Below are positions 1 to 6,024 of a stretch of DNA of 8,519 bases, one piece after another. The DNA comes from Anaerolineae bacterium. Lineage in GTDB: Bacteria > Chloroflexota > Anaerolineae > B4-G1 > SLSP01. The notes below the pieces were generated by a model. It had not been told where the DNA came from. It worked only from the letters and a program-made list of their open reading frames with translations, and did not search any database. The stretch's first letter is position 1, and each line of letters begins with the position of its first letter. A program made the position numbers and the translations under genes. Location of the stretch: the NCBI GenBank assembly GCA_021107605.1, contig JAIOSN010000043.1:1-8519 (forward strand). Direction: 5' to 3'.

Positions 1-55
1 TAAGGCAAGAGTTTCAAAAGAAGGGTAGAAATGTGCCATGGGAAATAGTCCTATT

Positions 56-130
56 TAGTCGTTAATCAGATAGTCATTAGTCAGATAGTCGTTAGTCAGA
101 TAGTCGTTAGTCAAGTAGTCGGGTAGTCAG
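56..130. repeat. Five tandem 15-bp units, TAGTCGTTAGTCAGA type
   Basis: Units start at 56, 71, 86, 101 and 116 with no slippage. The consensus TAGTCGTTAGTCAGA splits into a 7-mer and an 8-mer that each begin with TAGTC (TAATC in the first unit). The last unit drifts to TAGTCGGGTAGTCAG, the same words as the pure octamer arrays at 2874 and 6607, so the three arrays look like one family. It lies beyond the 3' end of the minus-strand gene and has no visible coding role. Confidence 0.9.
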
Positions 131-184
131 AAACGGTTAATCAATTGGGTGCGTTTCAAGTGAGTTGCGAGCTCTGTCCAGGTT

Positions 185-226
185 GCGTATTGCGTAACGC
201 TTCTCAAAACGGAACACGCAACACGC
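185..226 (-). terminator. Possible hairpin downstream of the nucleotidyltransferase gene
   Basis: GCGTATTGCGT (185-195) and ACGCAACACGC (216-226) are inverted with one mismatch. In minus-strand RNA that mismatch becomes a G-U pair, giving an 11-bp stem with a 20-nt loop. It begins 18 nt after the restored TAA stop (245-247). No U-tract follows on the minus strand, so it is not a classic intrinsic terminator. A transcript-end hairpin or decayed repeat are both possible. A smaller palindrome, GCGTAACGC (192-200), overlaps one arm. Confidence 0.3.
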
Positions 227-244
227 TACCAACAATTCAACCGC

Positions 245-2868
245 TTATTGAGAGGATATATCCAGTCCCGCCAGCTCCTTCACCAGGGACTCTTCCTCGG
301 CGCGGGTGGAGATTTCGCCGTTGAGACGCGCGGTCCGCAGTGCAACCAAGATACGCCGGTAGCTGGGGCCGGGGGTAATCCTAACACCTGCAAATCGTCA
401 CCGTTAAGGAACGGGTAGACGTGCCGCCATTCCTGCCAATAACGGACAATTTTCTTCCGTGCGACTTCCTCCGCAGATAATAACCAGGCCGCGGCCAACA
501 GGGGAGAAGTCAACTGCTCCAGCAAGATAACAATCTCCGCCGGTTGGGATAGGGAGCCTAATTGCACCAGCCAGCTCTGCAAATCAGGCAGCTGTAGTAG
601 CGGCTCCGAGAGCGCGCTGGGCATGATCAGACGCGCAGCTAGCTGCCGCAGAGCTGTGGTCTCCAAATCGTAGAGGAACAGCGCCCAATGCAATGTCAGC
701 AGAGCTTCCGCGTCCAGCCGCCAGAAATCAGCGTCCAGCTCGGCGCGCAGACGTTGAAAACGTTGCGCAACCCCCGCAGCAGAGGACAATGCCGGATCGA
801 GCTGTTGTAATGCCCCCAGTGACTGCAACCGCACCAGCGCCGCCTCCGGCCGCGCTTCGCGGAATATCTGCTCCAGCTCGTGCCGGATACGACCACCGGT
901 CACGCGATCCAGAAGCGGCAGCGCGTCGGCGATCAACGCCTCGCTGCGCGAGTCCAGGTGGAAATCCAGCCGCGCCTCAAAGCGCGCCGCCCGCAAGATG
1001 CGTGTAGGGTCATCCACAAAGCTGAGGCTGTGCAGCACGCGAATCACCCCGTGTTTTAGGTCAGCGCGCCCATCATAGAAATCCAATAACTCGCCCCAAT
1101 GCCCCGGGCTGAGACGAATCGCCAGCGTGTTGATGGTAAAATCGCGCCGGTGGAGGTCTTGCCTGATAGAGCTCCATGCCACTTGGGGCAACGCGGTCGG
1201 TTGCGTGTAAAATTCCGTCCGCGCGGTCACAAAATCAATAGCCGTTGGCAGCTTCTCAATCTCCTCGCCAGTGATGGCCGGCAGAACCTGCCGCCAGACT
1301 TGCGGCGTCAGCAGCCATTTGGCCGTCCCGAAGCGGCTATGCGTGCGCACCTCACCGCCGTACACGCGGGTTAGCCCCTGGCAGAGCTGGATGGCATTGC
1401 CCTCCACCACCAGATCCACATCCACCACGGGTTGTCCCAAGAGCAGATCGCGCACAATCCCCCCGACGAAGTAGAGCCGGTCGGAACGTTCCGCAGCCTC
1501 CTCACCGATCCGTCGAATCAACGTCAAGAGGTGCGCCGGGAAAGCCTGCTCCATAAGCAGAGTGTGTTGCTGTCGCTCACTCTCCCGTTCCGAAGGCGGC
1601 AAGCAGATCAGGTCGGTGCGCGTCACCACACCGGAGACCACCCCCTCAACAACCACCGGGACCTGTCCCCACCCCTTCCGGATCATCAAGGAACGCACGT
1701 GCTCCACAGAATCGGCCGGGGAAACGCTCACCGCGCCGGCATCCATGACGCGGCTCACCGGCTCGTGCTGCCAGCGATGTTGGAGCGCGCGATCAACCGC
1801 GTTGCGCGTCACCAAACCCACCACATGTCCTGCCGCGTTGACCACGGGGAAGCCCTCATGCCCGGTACGCAACATCAGCTCCGCAACATCTTTGATCAAC
1901 GTCTCTGGCTCGACGGTGCGCACACTGTGAGACATCAAATCCAGCACCTTGAGCTTGGGACGGACGAAACGTGGTAACTCCGCGCGCAGTTCGGCCAACA
2001 CCGAGCTGAGCGACCGGTCGCGCAAGAGCGCGGCCGCCGCCCGGTCATGCCCGCCGCCGCCAAAATGGCGCGCCACTTCCGCCACGCTGATATCGTCGGT
2101 CGTGCCGCGCGCGATAAGATGCGTGCTGCTTCCCATCTCCACCACCACAAAGAGCGCGGAGGGATCCACCAAGTCGCACAGCTTATGGGCCAGCGTGGAG
2201 AGCTCCTCATCCGCCCCTTGCGGCGCCCGCGCCCCGGCCAGCACGACCGCGTGTCCTTTCAGTTCCAGCGTCTCCATGTTGTGCAAGAGCGTCTCGTAGA
2301 TCTCGCGCTGGATCACAGTCAGGGGATGCTGGAGGAAATCATTGGCTATCTCCAAGCTAGCATCATGATCCAATAGCCAAGCCGCCGCCCGCAGGTCACG
2401 CGCAGTGGTGGAAGCGTAACGCAAGCTACCGGTATCCTCGTAGATACCCGCTAACATCAGAGTCGCCTCGATGCTGCTAAACGGCATCAGCCGCGCGGAC
2501 ATGGTCTCTACCAACAACGTGGTCGCCGCCCCCAGCTCCTCGCCCTGGAAAACCCAGTTAGCGGGCCACTCCGCGCCTTGAGTATGGTGATCGATCACCA
2601 GCACTTGATCCAATTCCGGCCCCATGCCGCGCACCGAAACCAGGCTCTGGGTATCCACCAGGATAACCCGGCGCACATGTTGACCTCTAGGCAGGGTGTC
2701 CGGGTCAACAAAGGGCAACTCGGTACGATAGAGCGAGAGGAAAGCTTGCACGTTGCGATTGATGCGGTGCGGCAGCACCGGGACGGCGTTGGGGTAGAGC
2801 TTGTGCGCGCCCAGCAAGCTGGCGATGGCATCAAAATCTGCGTGTTCGTGTGTGAGAATAATGCGCAT
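245..2868 (-). CDS. CCA/A-adding tRNA nucleotidyltransferase, long DHH-CBS-PAP form, frameshifted near its C-terminus
   Basis: Predicted to add CCA, or only the terminal A, to tRNA 3' ends. The order is a DHH/DHHA1 phosphoesterase (1-310), two CBS domains (about 311-420), a polymerase-beta-like head (about 464-600) and tRNA-binding helices (615 on). DHH motifs seen are HADFDAIAS (9-17), VDTQ (71-74), IDHH (92-95), EDTGSLRYAST (144-154) and GGGGHDRAAAA (270-280). In the head, GGIVRD (469-474) with DVD (483-485) supplies the metal-binding acidic pair, followed by RRDFTIN (574-580) and DPTRILRAARF (620-630). This fusion is known in Aquifex-type A-adding enzymes, so CCA and A-adding cannot be told apart here. 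ATG 2868 is chosen because the N-terminus matches the family and no alternative start lies before an in-frame stop at 2917-2919. It has no Shine-Dalgarno sequence, and an octamer array begins just upstream. The unshifted frame ends at 280. Restoring one base near 380 gives an 874-residue protein ending at 245. Confidence 0.9.
376..382 (-). other. One-base frameshift in the nucleotidyltransferase gene
   Basis: Up to Gly830 (codon 381-379) the frame encodes a normal family C-terminus (PFLNGDDLQVLG). It then runs into an unrelated Pro/Ser/Arg-rich tail of 32 residues that stops at 280. Reading from 379 in the neighbouring frame gives ITPGPSYRRILVALRTARLN followed by an acidic helix, which is the expected ending, stopping at TAA (245-247). 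One base is missing next to the GG at 380-381 and near a run of five C (371-375). Confidence 0.85.
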
Positions 2869-2873
2869 GGGAT

Positions 2874-2953
2874 TAGTCCGATAGTCTGTTAGTCTGATAG
2901 TCGGGTAGTCGGGTAGTCAGGTAGTCGGGCAGTCAGGTAGTCTGATAGCCTGA
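2874..2953. repeat. Ten octamer units, TAGTCNGN
   Basis: Units start at 2874, 2882, 2890, 2898, 2906, 2914, 2922, 2930, 2938 and 2946, exactly 8 bp apart. The first five bases are TAGTC in eight units, CAGTC in one and TAGCC in the last. Positions 6-8 vary: CGA, TGT, TGA, GGG or AGG. The array begins 5 bp upstream of the ATG of the minus-strand nucleotidyltransferase, so any 5' leader must include or start inside it. Confidence 0.95.
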
Positions 2954-3008
2954 CGACTACCCTTGCCAGACGGCTCTGGGCCGGGGGAAGTCGCGGCTAC
3001 CCTTGCGA

Positions 3009-3026
3009 AGTCCACCTACGTGGACT
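3009..3026. repeat. REP-like palindrome AGTCCAC-CTAC-GTGGACT
   Basis: Perfect 7-bp arms (3009-3015 and 3020-3026) enclose a 4-nt loop. GCG (3005-3007 region) and CGC (3029-3031) outside could extend the stem imperfectly. The layout resembles REP-type intergenic palindromes. No REP-associated tyrosine transposase is present in the window. Confidence 0.5.
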
Positions 3027-3147
3027 AGCGCTTTGTCAGATACATTGTGAGCAGTGGCCGAGGTCTGCGTAGGGAAGTTCATTTATCATTTTTCGCTTGA
3101 CAGAACAGCAGTTGGTTAGTCATTGAGGAGTTCAATCAATCACCCTA

Positions 3148-3208
3148 TCGCTTTCTCGCTCACTCGTCTTCTCGCTTTCTCGCTTTCTCGCTTACTCGCT
3201 TTCTCGCC
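3148..3208. repeat. Tandem octamers, TCGCTTTC type
   Basis: TCG recurs exactly every 8 bp at 3148, 3156, 3164, 3172, 3180, 3188, 3196 and 3204. Four units are exactly TCGCTTTC. Variants are TCGCTCAC, TCGTCTTC and TCGCTTAC, and the last unit is decayed. The array ends about 8 bp before the stop codon of the minus-strand TrmO-type gene. Its word differs from the TAGTC family, but the period is the same. Confidence 0.9.
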
Positions 3209-3215
3209 CATTATA

Positions 3216-3710
3216 TCACGATGTCTCTTGGAGAAAGCGATCATCAGCGTGGGTGGTCGTGGCGGCGCGAGATTTGCCGGTCAGCCAACCGAGGCGTATC
3301 TCATCCGTGCTGCGGAAGAAGGGTACGTAGGGTTTGATATCCAAGAGCGGCGTGCCGTCCACCATATCCACGTCCAAAAAGTGCAACGTCGCGCCCTCAA
3401 TCCGTTCCAGCCGCACCAACGAGAGGCCGATGGGGTTGGGACGCCGTGGAGCGCGCATGGCAAAGACGCCCCGCGGCGTCTCATCCATAAAGGGTCTGGC
3501 TTGCAAGCTATATCCCTCCGAGAGATGGAAATGGTAGAGGAGCAGGAGATGAGAGAAACCCGCCAGGTCTTTTAAGCCGGGGAGATATTCCGGTTCCAGC
3601 GTGAGATAGCCGTGCAGGCCACGTCCCGCCGGGGGCTGGATGGGGATTCCCACCGGCTCCTGGAACGGGGTGTGGATGATACCAATAGGTCTGTAGATGA
3701 TTGTTTGCAT
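3216..3710 (-). CDS. trmO: tRNA (t6A37) N6-methyltransferase, TrmO/TsaA (UPF0066) family
   Basis: Predicted to methylate N6-threonylcarbamoyl-adenosine at position 37 of tRNA, using S-adenosylmethionine. The 164-residue product is a single TsaA-type beta-barrel. Visible signatures are an N-terminal strand YRPIGIIHTPF (6-16), GRGLHGYLTLEPEY (29-42), the hallmark MRAPRRPNPIGLSLVRL (85-101) and DVDMVDGTPLLDIKPYVPFF (113-132). The conserved fold ends near residue 145, and the last 19 residues are low-complexity. It matches short family members and lacks the C-terminal extension of the 235-residue E. coli protein. ATG 3710 is preceded by AGAGGTG with a short spacer. The gene reads toward the CCA-adding enzyme gene 347 bp downstream, which also acts on tRNA, but the repeat-filled gap argues against a tight operon. 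Family assignment is firm; the exact tRNA substrate is inferred. Confidence 0.88.
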   Translation of the reverse strand: MQTIIYRPIGIIHTPFQEPVGIPIQPPAGRGLHGYLTLEPEYLPGLKDLAGFSHLLLLYHFHLSEGYSLQARPFMDETPRGVFAMRAPRRPNPIGLSLVRLERIEGATLHFLDVDMVDGTPLLDIKPYVPFFRSTDEIRLGWLTGKSRAATTTHADDRFLQETS

Positions 3711-3719
3711 CGCACCTCT

Positions 3720-3761
3720 AATTGAAGTTAAAAGTTAAAAGTTGAAGGTTGAAAGTTGCCT
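3720..3761. repeat. Tandem heptamers, GTTRAAA type
   Basis: GTT recurs every 7 bp at 3727, 3734, 3741, 3748 and 3755, preceded by a degenerate unit at 3720. Units read GTTAAAA (twice), GTTGAAG, GTTGAAA and GTTGCCT. The array starts about 10 bp upstream of the trmO start codon, within its presumed 5' leader. It resembles the short tandem heptamer repeats described in cyanobacteria. Confidence 0.85.
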
Positions 3762-3855
3762 CTACTGCAAAAACTAGGAATTTCACCACGGAGGCACGAA
3801 GAGCACAGAAATTTTAAATTAACATTCAGGAAATTAACTTTTTGGCAAGCAAGGT

Positions 3856-3884
3856 TACTCAGGCATGATAGACCTCGGAGGTCT
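3856..3884. repeat. 29-bp palindromic element, copy 1
   Basis: TACTCAGGC followed by ATGAT leads into the palindrome AGACCTCGGAGGTCT (3870-3884), which can form a 6-bp stem with a 3-nt loop. The same 29-bp element occurs inverted at 5825-5853 with 26 of 29 bases matching. A half copy, GAGGTCTGC, sits at 3060-3068. Confidence 0.85.
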
Positions 3885-3925
3885 GCAATAGGCTGGCCTG
3901 AATAGTACCCCTAAAACTTATTTTT

Positions 3926-3952
3926 CTTAGCGTCCTTAGCATCTTTGCGGTA
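3926..3952. repeat. Three 9-bp units, CTTAGCGTC type
   Basis: CTTAGCGTC (3926-3934), CTTAGCATC (3935-3943) and TTTGCGGTA (3944-3952) follow one another in 9-bp phase. The third is diverged. Similar CTTTGCGTC/CTTAGCGTC strings are common in bacterial intergenic repeats, from memory and not checked. Confidence 0.6.
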
Positions 3953-3972
3953 AAACCTCTTTTTTCAGTGGA

Positions 3973-3993
3973 GTCAAAAGTTGAAAGTTAGAA
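3973..3993. repeat. Second heptamer array, GTCAAAA-GTTGAAA-GTTAGAA
   Basis: Three units start at 3973, 3980 and 3987, in the same 7-bp family and orientation as the array at 3720-3761. The two are separated by about 210 bp that includes the palindromic element. Confidence 0.7.
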
Positions 3994-4136
3994 CTTCGGG
4001 ATTACCTGCCCCAAAGAACGGCCACGGTATGAGTCAGAATGGCATTCCAATCACACTGTCCAGATTATAGAGGCAAGCAGCCTGAGAGCAATTGCCATTG
4101 CACCTTATCATGTTTGAGTTAAGATAGTAGCGAACG

Positions 4137-4156
4137 CAACGAATTGACAACGAATT
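4137..4156 (+). promoter_or_regulatory. Direct repeat CAACGAATT spaced 11 bp, just upstream of the membrane-protein gene
   Basis: CAACGAATT occurs at 4137-4145 and 4148-4156, about one helical turn apart, directly before the Shine-Dalgarno sequence. It could be an operator-like site or a short duplication. A weak promoter-like pair, TTGCAC (4098-4103) and TAAGAT (4120-4125) with a 16-bp spacer, lies upstream. Neither is proven. Confidence 0.3.
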
Positions 4157-4169
4157 AAGGGGAGGATTT

Positions 4170-4373
4170 ATGACACGCCGTTCCAAGCGGAAGTTCAAGC
4201 TATACGGCGCCGAGCGGCCGCTCTTCATCAGCGGAGCGACGCTCTACGTGTTGGGTCTCTTCGGAGGGGTCAATCTGTTAGCGATGCCCATCCGCACCAC
4301 CATCACCCTATTGGTGGTGGGTGGCGGGTTGTTACTGGCGACGCTCCTCTCCATCACCCTTAACAAACGTTAG
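4170..4373 (+). CDS. Small two-helix membrane protein, unknown function
   Basis: A 67-residue protein that I do not recognise. It has a basic N-terminus (MTRRSKRKFK), then two hydrophobic segments (about 18-40 and 42-63) joined by a short linker around MPIRTT, and ends in a basic NKR. This predicts a helical hairpin in the cytoplasmic membrane, probably with both ends inside. Reality is supported by a strong Shine-Dalgarno sequence (AAGGGGAGG, 4157-4165) four bases before the ATG, by the coherent membrane pattern and by a spacer-flanked position. It lies 64 bp upstream of the secreted-protein gene on the same strand, so co-transcription is possible. No motif indicates an enzyme, a toxin or a transporter. 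Confidence 0.75.
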   Translation: MTRRSKRKFKLYGAERPLFISGATLYVLGLFGGVNLLAMPIRTTITLLVVGGGLLLATLLSITLNKR

Positions 4374-4437
4374 GAAGGAATATTCAAAACACACGTGAGT
4401 ACCTGCCAAAAAAAACGGGCTACATAAGGAGCCTAAA

Positions 4438-5799
4438 ATGAAAATGTTAATGAGAAATGGACTGGTTATCGCTTTAATTTGGTTGGTGACGTTGAACGGG
4501 ATAAACGCTGTTTCTGCCGCTACCGTTTATCAAGATACAAAACCACTCCCAGGGTCTTCTCATCCTGCTGCGGATACTGCTCAAACCAGGAATGCCCCAA
4601 CCGCCGAGGCGATTATCGTCGATCATACTTGCACCGACTTGAGCGAAATTCCAGATTATTGGCTGGCGCAAGCCCGGGGAATGGCAATTCATTACGCCCA
4701 CACTTCCCATGGATCACAGATCATCTCTGGATTGGAAGCCCTAGAGAGAGAGGATTCCAAGTACGCCGTTTCAGTATTCTACGCCGGAGACAATCCTCCA
4801 ACTACCTTAACCTGTGATGCCGGCGCGCTCTGCATCTATGACGGCAATCCGCCAGAGACGCATGTTGGACCTACGGATTATTGGAAGGATGACGCCGGTA
4901 AAAATCGCACGCGGGCGGTTGCCGATACCAGCTTGTTCGATCATTCAATGTGGTCGTGGTGCGGAGAGCTTTCCTGGTATCCAACTTCTTACAGAGAGCT
5001 CTACTTGACTGCTATGACTGGCTTTGAGACGGAATATCCGGGGATGCGCTTTATCTTTATGACCGGTCACACAGATGGCGGCAGTGAGAAGTTGCACAAT
5101 AATAACGACGCGCTCAGGCAATACGTCACCGCTAATAACTTGGTGCTCTTCGATTTCGCCGATATTGAGCGTTACAGTCCCGATGGAGCTGGCCCTTACG
5201 AGAATAACTCGGAGGCCAATTGTAGCTGGTGTGTAGATTGGTGCAACAGTCATCCGGAGGATTGCACTAACTTACCGAGTTCTTGTGCCCATACAGACGA
5301 TCACCCTGAAGATAAACTGTTTTGCAAACTCAAGGCCAGTGCCTTCTGGTGGCTGATGGCACGGCTGGCAGGTTGGGAGGGGCCAGCGAGTGTCACAGAA
5401 CCGGACCTCACGTCTTCTTACAAAGTAGCCTCAGTAAGTTTAGCCGAGTACGCCGAGAGTATCACCTATACGATCGTCATTGACAATGCTACCGGGCCAT
5501 TGAGCTCTACCGTCAACTTGACCGATACTCTCCCCGTGGGGTTGACCTATCTGCCCGGAACGTTACAGGCTACTGCCGGGACGGTCAACGCGGCCACGGC
5601 GCCGGTCTTGACGTGGTCGGGGACACTAGCCCCCTCACCGGTGGTGACGGTCACTTACGCCGTGACAGTGAGTGCCACTACACCGCAAGTCCTTGTCAAT
5701 CAAGCCCAGATCACAGCGCAGGGACAAGCGCCGCTTACGCGTACCGCTACGGTGCTGGTCAACAACTGGCGGATTTACCTACCGCTCATCCTGAAATAG
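4438..5799 (+). CDS. Secreted protein with conserved HTSHGSQI/WSWCG-type domain, DUF11-like domain and IYLPLILK tail
   Basis: A 453-residue exported protein. A signal peptide (1-27, hydrophobic core LVIALIWLVTLN, cleavage after AVSA) is followed by a globular domain (about 55-315). Its likely signatures are VDHTCTDLSEIPDYW (61-75), YAHTSHGSQI (86-95), MWSWCGELSWY (171-181), FMTGHTDGG (207-215), NNNDALRQY (221-229), LFDFADIERYSPDG (237-250) and AFWWLMARLAGW (302-313). I recall a similar uncharacterised secreted family but cannot name it. The helix-strand spacing around NNNDALRQY and LFDFADIE is faintly SGNH-hydrolase-like, so an enzyme is possible but unproven. Seven Cys between 262 and 296 suggest disulfides. 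Residues 320-440 form a DUF11-like beta-sandwich (DTLPVGLTYLPGTLQATAGT). The C-terminus is NNWRIYLPLILK. AAGGAG (4426-4431) lies 6 bp before the ATG, which settles the start. Confidence 0.85.
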   Translation: MKMLMRNGLVIALIWLVTLNGINAVSAATVYQDTKPLPGSSHPAADTAQTRNAPTAEAIIVDHTCTDLSEIPDYWLAQARGMAIHYAHTSHGSQIISGLEALEREDSKYAVSVFYAGDNPPTTLTCDAGALCIYDGNPPETHVGPTDYWKDDAGKNRTRAVADTSLFDHSMWSWCGELSWYPTSYRELYLTAMTGFETEYPGMRFIFMTGHTDGGSEKLHNNNDALRQYVTANNLVLFDFADIERYSPDGAGPYENNSEANCSWCVDWCNSHPEDCTNLPSSCAHTDDHPEDKLFCKLKASAFWWLMARLAGWEGPASVTEPDLTSSYKVASVSLAEYAESITYTIVIDNATGPLSSTVNLTDTLPVGLTYLPGTLQATAGTVNAATAPVLTWSGTLAPSPVVTVTYAVTVSATTPQVLVNQAQITAQGQAPLTRTATVLVNNWRIYLPLILK

Positions 5800-5824
5800 G
5801 GCTAGGGTCAATACGGTTTAGTTA

Positions 5825-5853
5825 AGACCTCGGAGGTCTACCACGCCTGAGTA
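5825..5853. repeat. 29-bp palindromic element, copy 2 (inverted)
   Basis: AGACCTCGGAGGTCT (5825-5839) is followed by ACCACGCCTGAGTA. The reverse complement matches 3856-3884 at 26 of 29 positions. It lies shortly after the stop codon of the secreted-protein gene, so in RNA it could also serve as a 3' hairpin, though no U-tract follows. Confidence 0.85.
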
Positions 5854-5991
5854 GTAACAGGAATTTAGGGTATACTGCGCTGCGGTAGGGACTGGACGAG
5901 AAGCGTAAGCGAGTTACTATTTGCCCCACCCCCAAGTGGCTGATTTGCTGGTCAGCGCGCGAGCAGTGCTTAACAAACCACCACAATAAAA

Positions 5992-6013
5992 TTCCCCAAA
6001 AATTAGTGGGGAA
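5992..6013 (+). promoter_or_regulatory. Hairpin abutting the Nudix ribosome-binding site
   Basis: TTCCCCA (5992-5998) and TGGGGAA (6007-6013) pair perfectly across an 8-nt A/T-rich loop. The stem ends directly before AAGAGGT (6014-6020), the likely Shine-Dalgarno sequence. It could affect access to that site. No aptamer is recognisable. Confidence 0.35.
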
Positions 6014-6024
6014 AAGAGGTACAC

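Larger units (their letters stand above)
1..244. other. Spacer downstream of the DHH-CBS-nucleotidyltransferase gene
   Basis: I see no credible gene here. The stretch holds a tandem array of 15-bp units (56-130) and an imperfect inverted repeat (185-226), both listed separately. Positions 1-55 and 131-180 show nothing recognisable. Confidence 0.6.
2869..3215. other. 347-bp spacer between the two minus-strand tRNA genes
   Basis: No gene is credible here. Contents are an octamer array (2874-2953), a 10-bp direct repeat CTACCCTTGC (2957-2966 and 2997-3006), a REP-like palindrome (3009-3026), a half copy of the 29-bp palindromic element (GAGGTCTGC at 3060-3068) and a second octamer array (3148-3208). 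No convincing promoter for the downstream minus-strand gene is visible. Confidence 0.65.
3711..4169. other. 459-bp divergent spacer
   Basis: This lies between the minus-strand trmO and the plus-strand membrane-protein gene, so promoters for both directions should be here. It holds two heptamer arrays (3720-3761 and 3973-3993), a 9-bp-period array (3926-3952), one copy of the 29-bp palindromic element (3856-3884), and an 11-bp-spaced direct repeat before the membrane-protein gene. Positions 3762-3820 and 4000-4090 hold nothing I can name. A short minus-strand frame across 4034-4228 overlaps the membrane-protein gene and looks spurious. Confidence 0.6.
5800..6024. other. 225-bp spacer before the Nudix gene
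   Basis: It contains the inverted copy of the 29-bp palindromic element (5825-5853), which begins 25 bp after the stop of the secreted-protein gene, and a 7-bp hairpin next to the Nudix ribosome-binding site (5992-6013). TATACT (5871-5876) resembles a -10 box, but no fitting -35 box was found. The remainder shows nothing recognisable. Confidence 0.5.

Noticed and set aside
56..130. CRISPR array
   Set aside because: Units are 15 bp with no unique spacers between them, and no cas genes are present. The same applies to the other short arrays.
693..2376. Several open frames of 60-180 codons on the plus strand, and on the minus strand in other frames, inside the nucleotidyltransferase gene
   Set aside because: They lie opposite or out of frame with a strongly recognised gene, have biased Arg/Pro/Ser composition and show no domains or ribosome-binding sites.
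3097..3102. TTGACA as a -35 promoter element
   Set aside because: No -10-like hexamer occurs at a suitable distance, and no plus-strand gene follows.
3123..3575. A 150-codon plus-strand frame covering the TCGCTTTC array and trmO antisense
   Set aside because: Its N-terminus is translated octamer repeat (repeated LLAFSLSR-like words) and the rest is antisense to a clear family member.
4034..4228. A 64-codon minus-strand frame at the start of the membrane-protein gene
   Set aside because: No ribosome-binding site, no recognisable motif, and it overlaps a better-supported gene.
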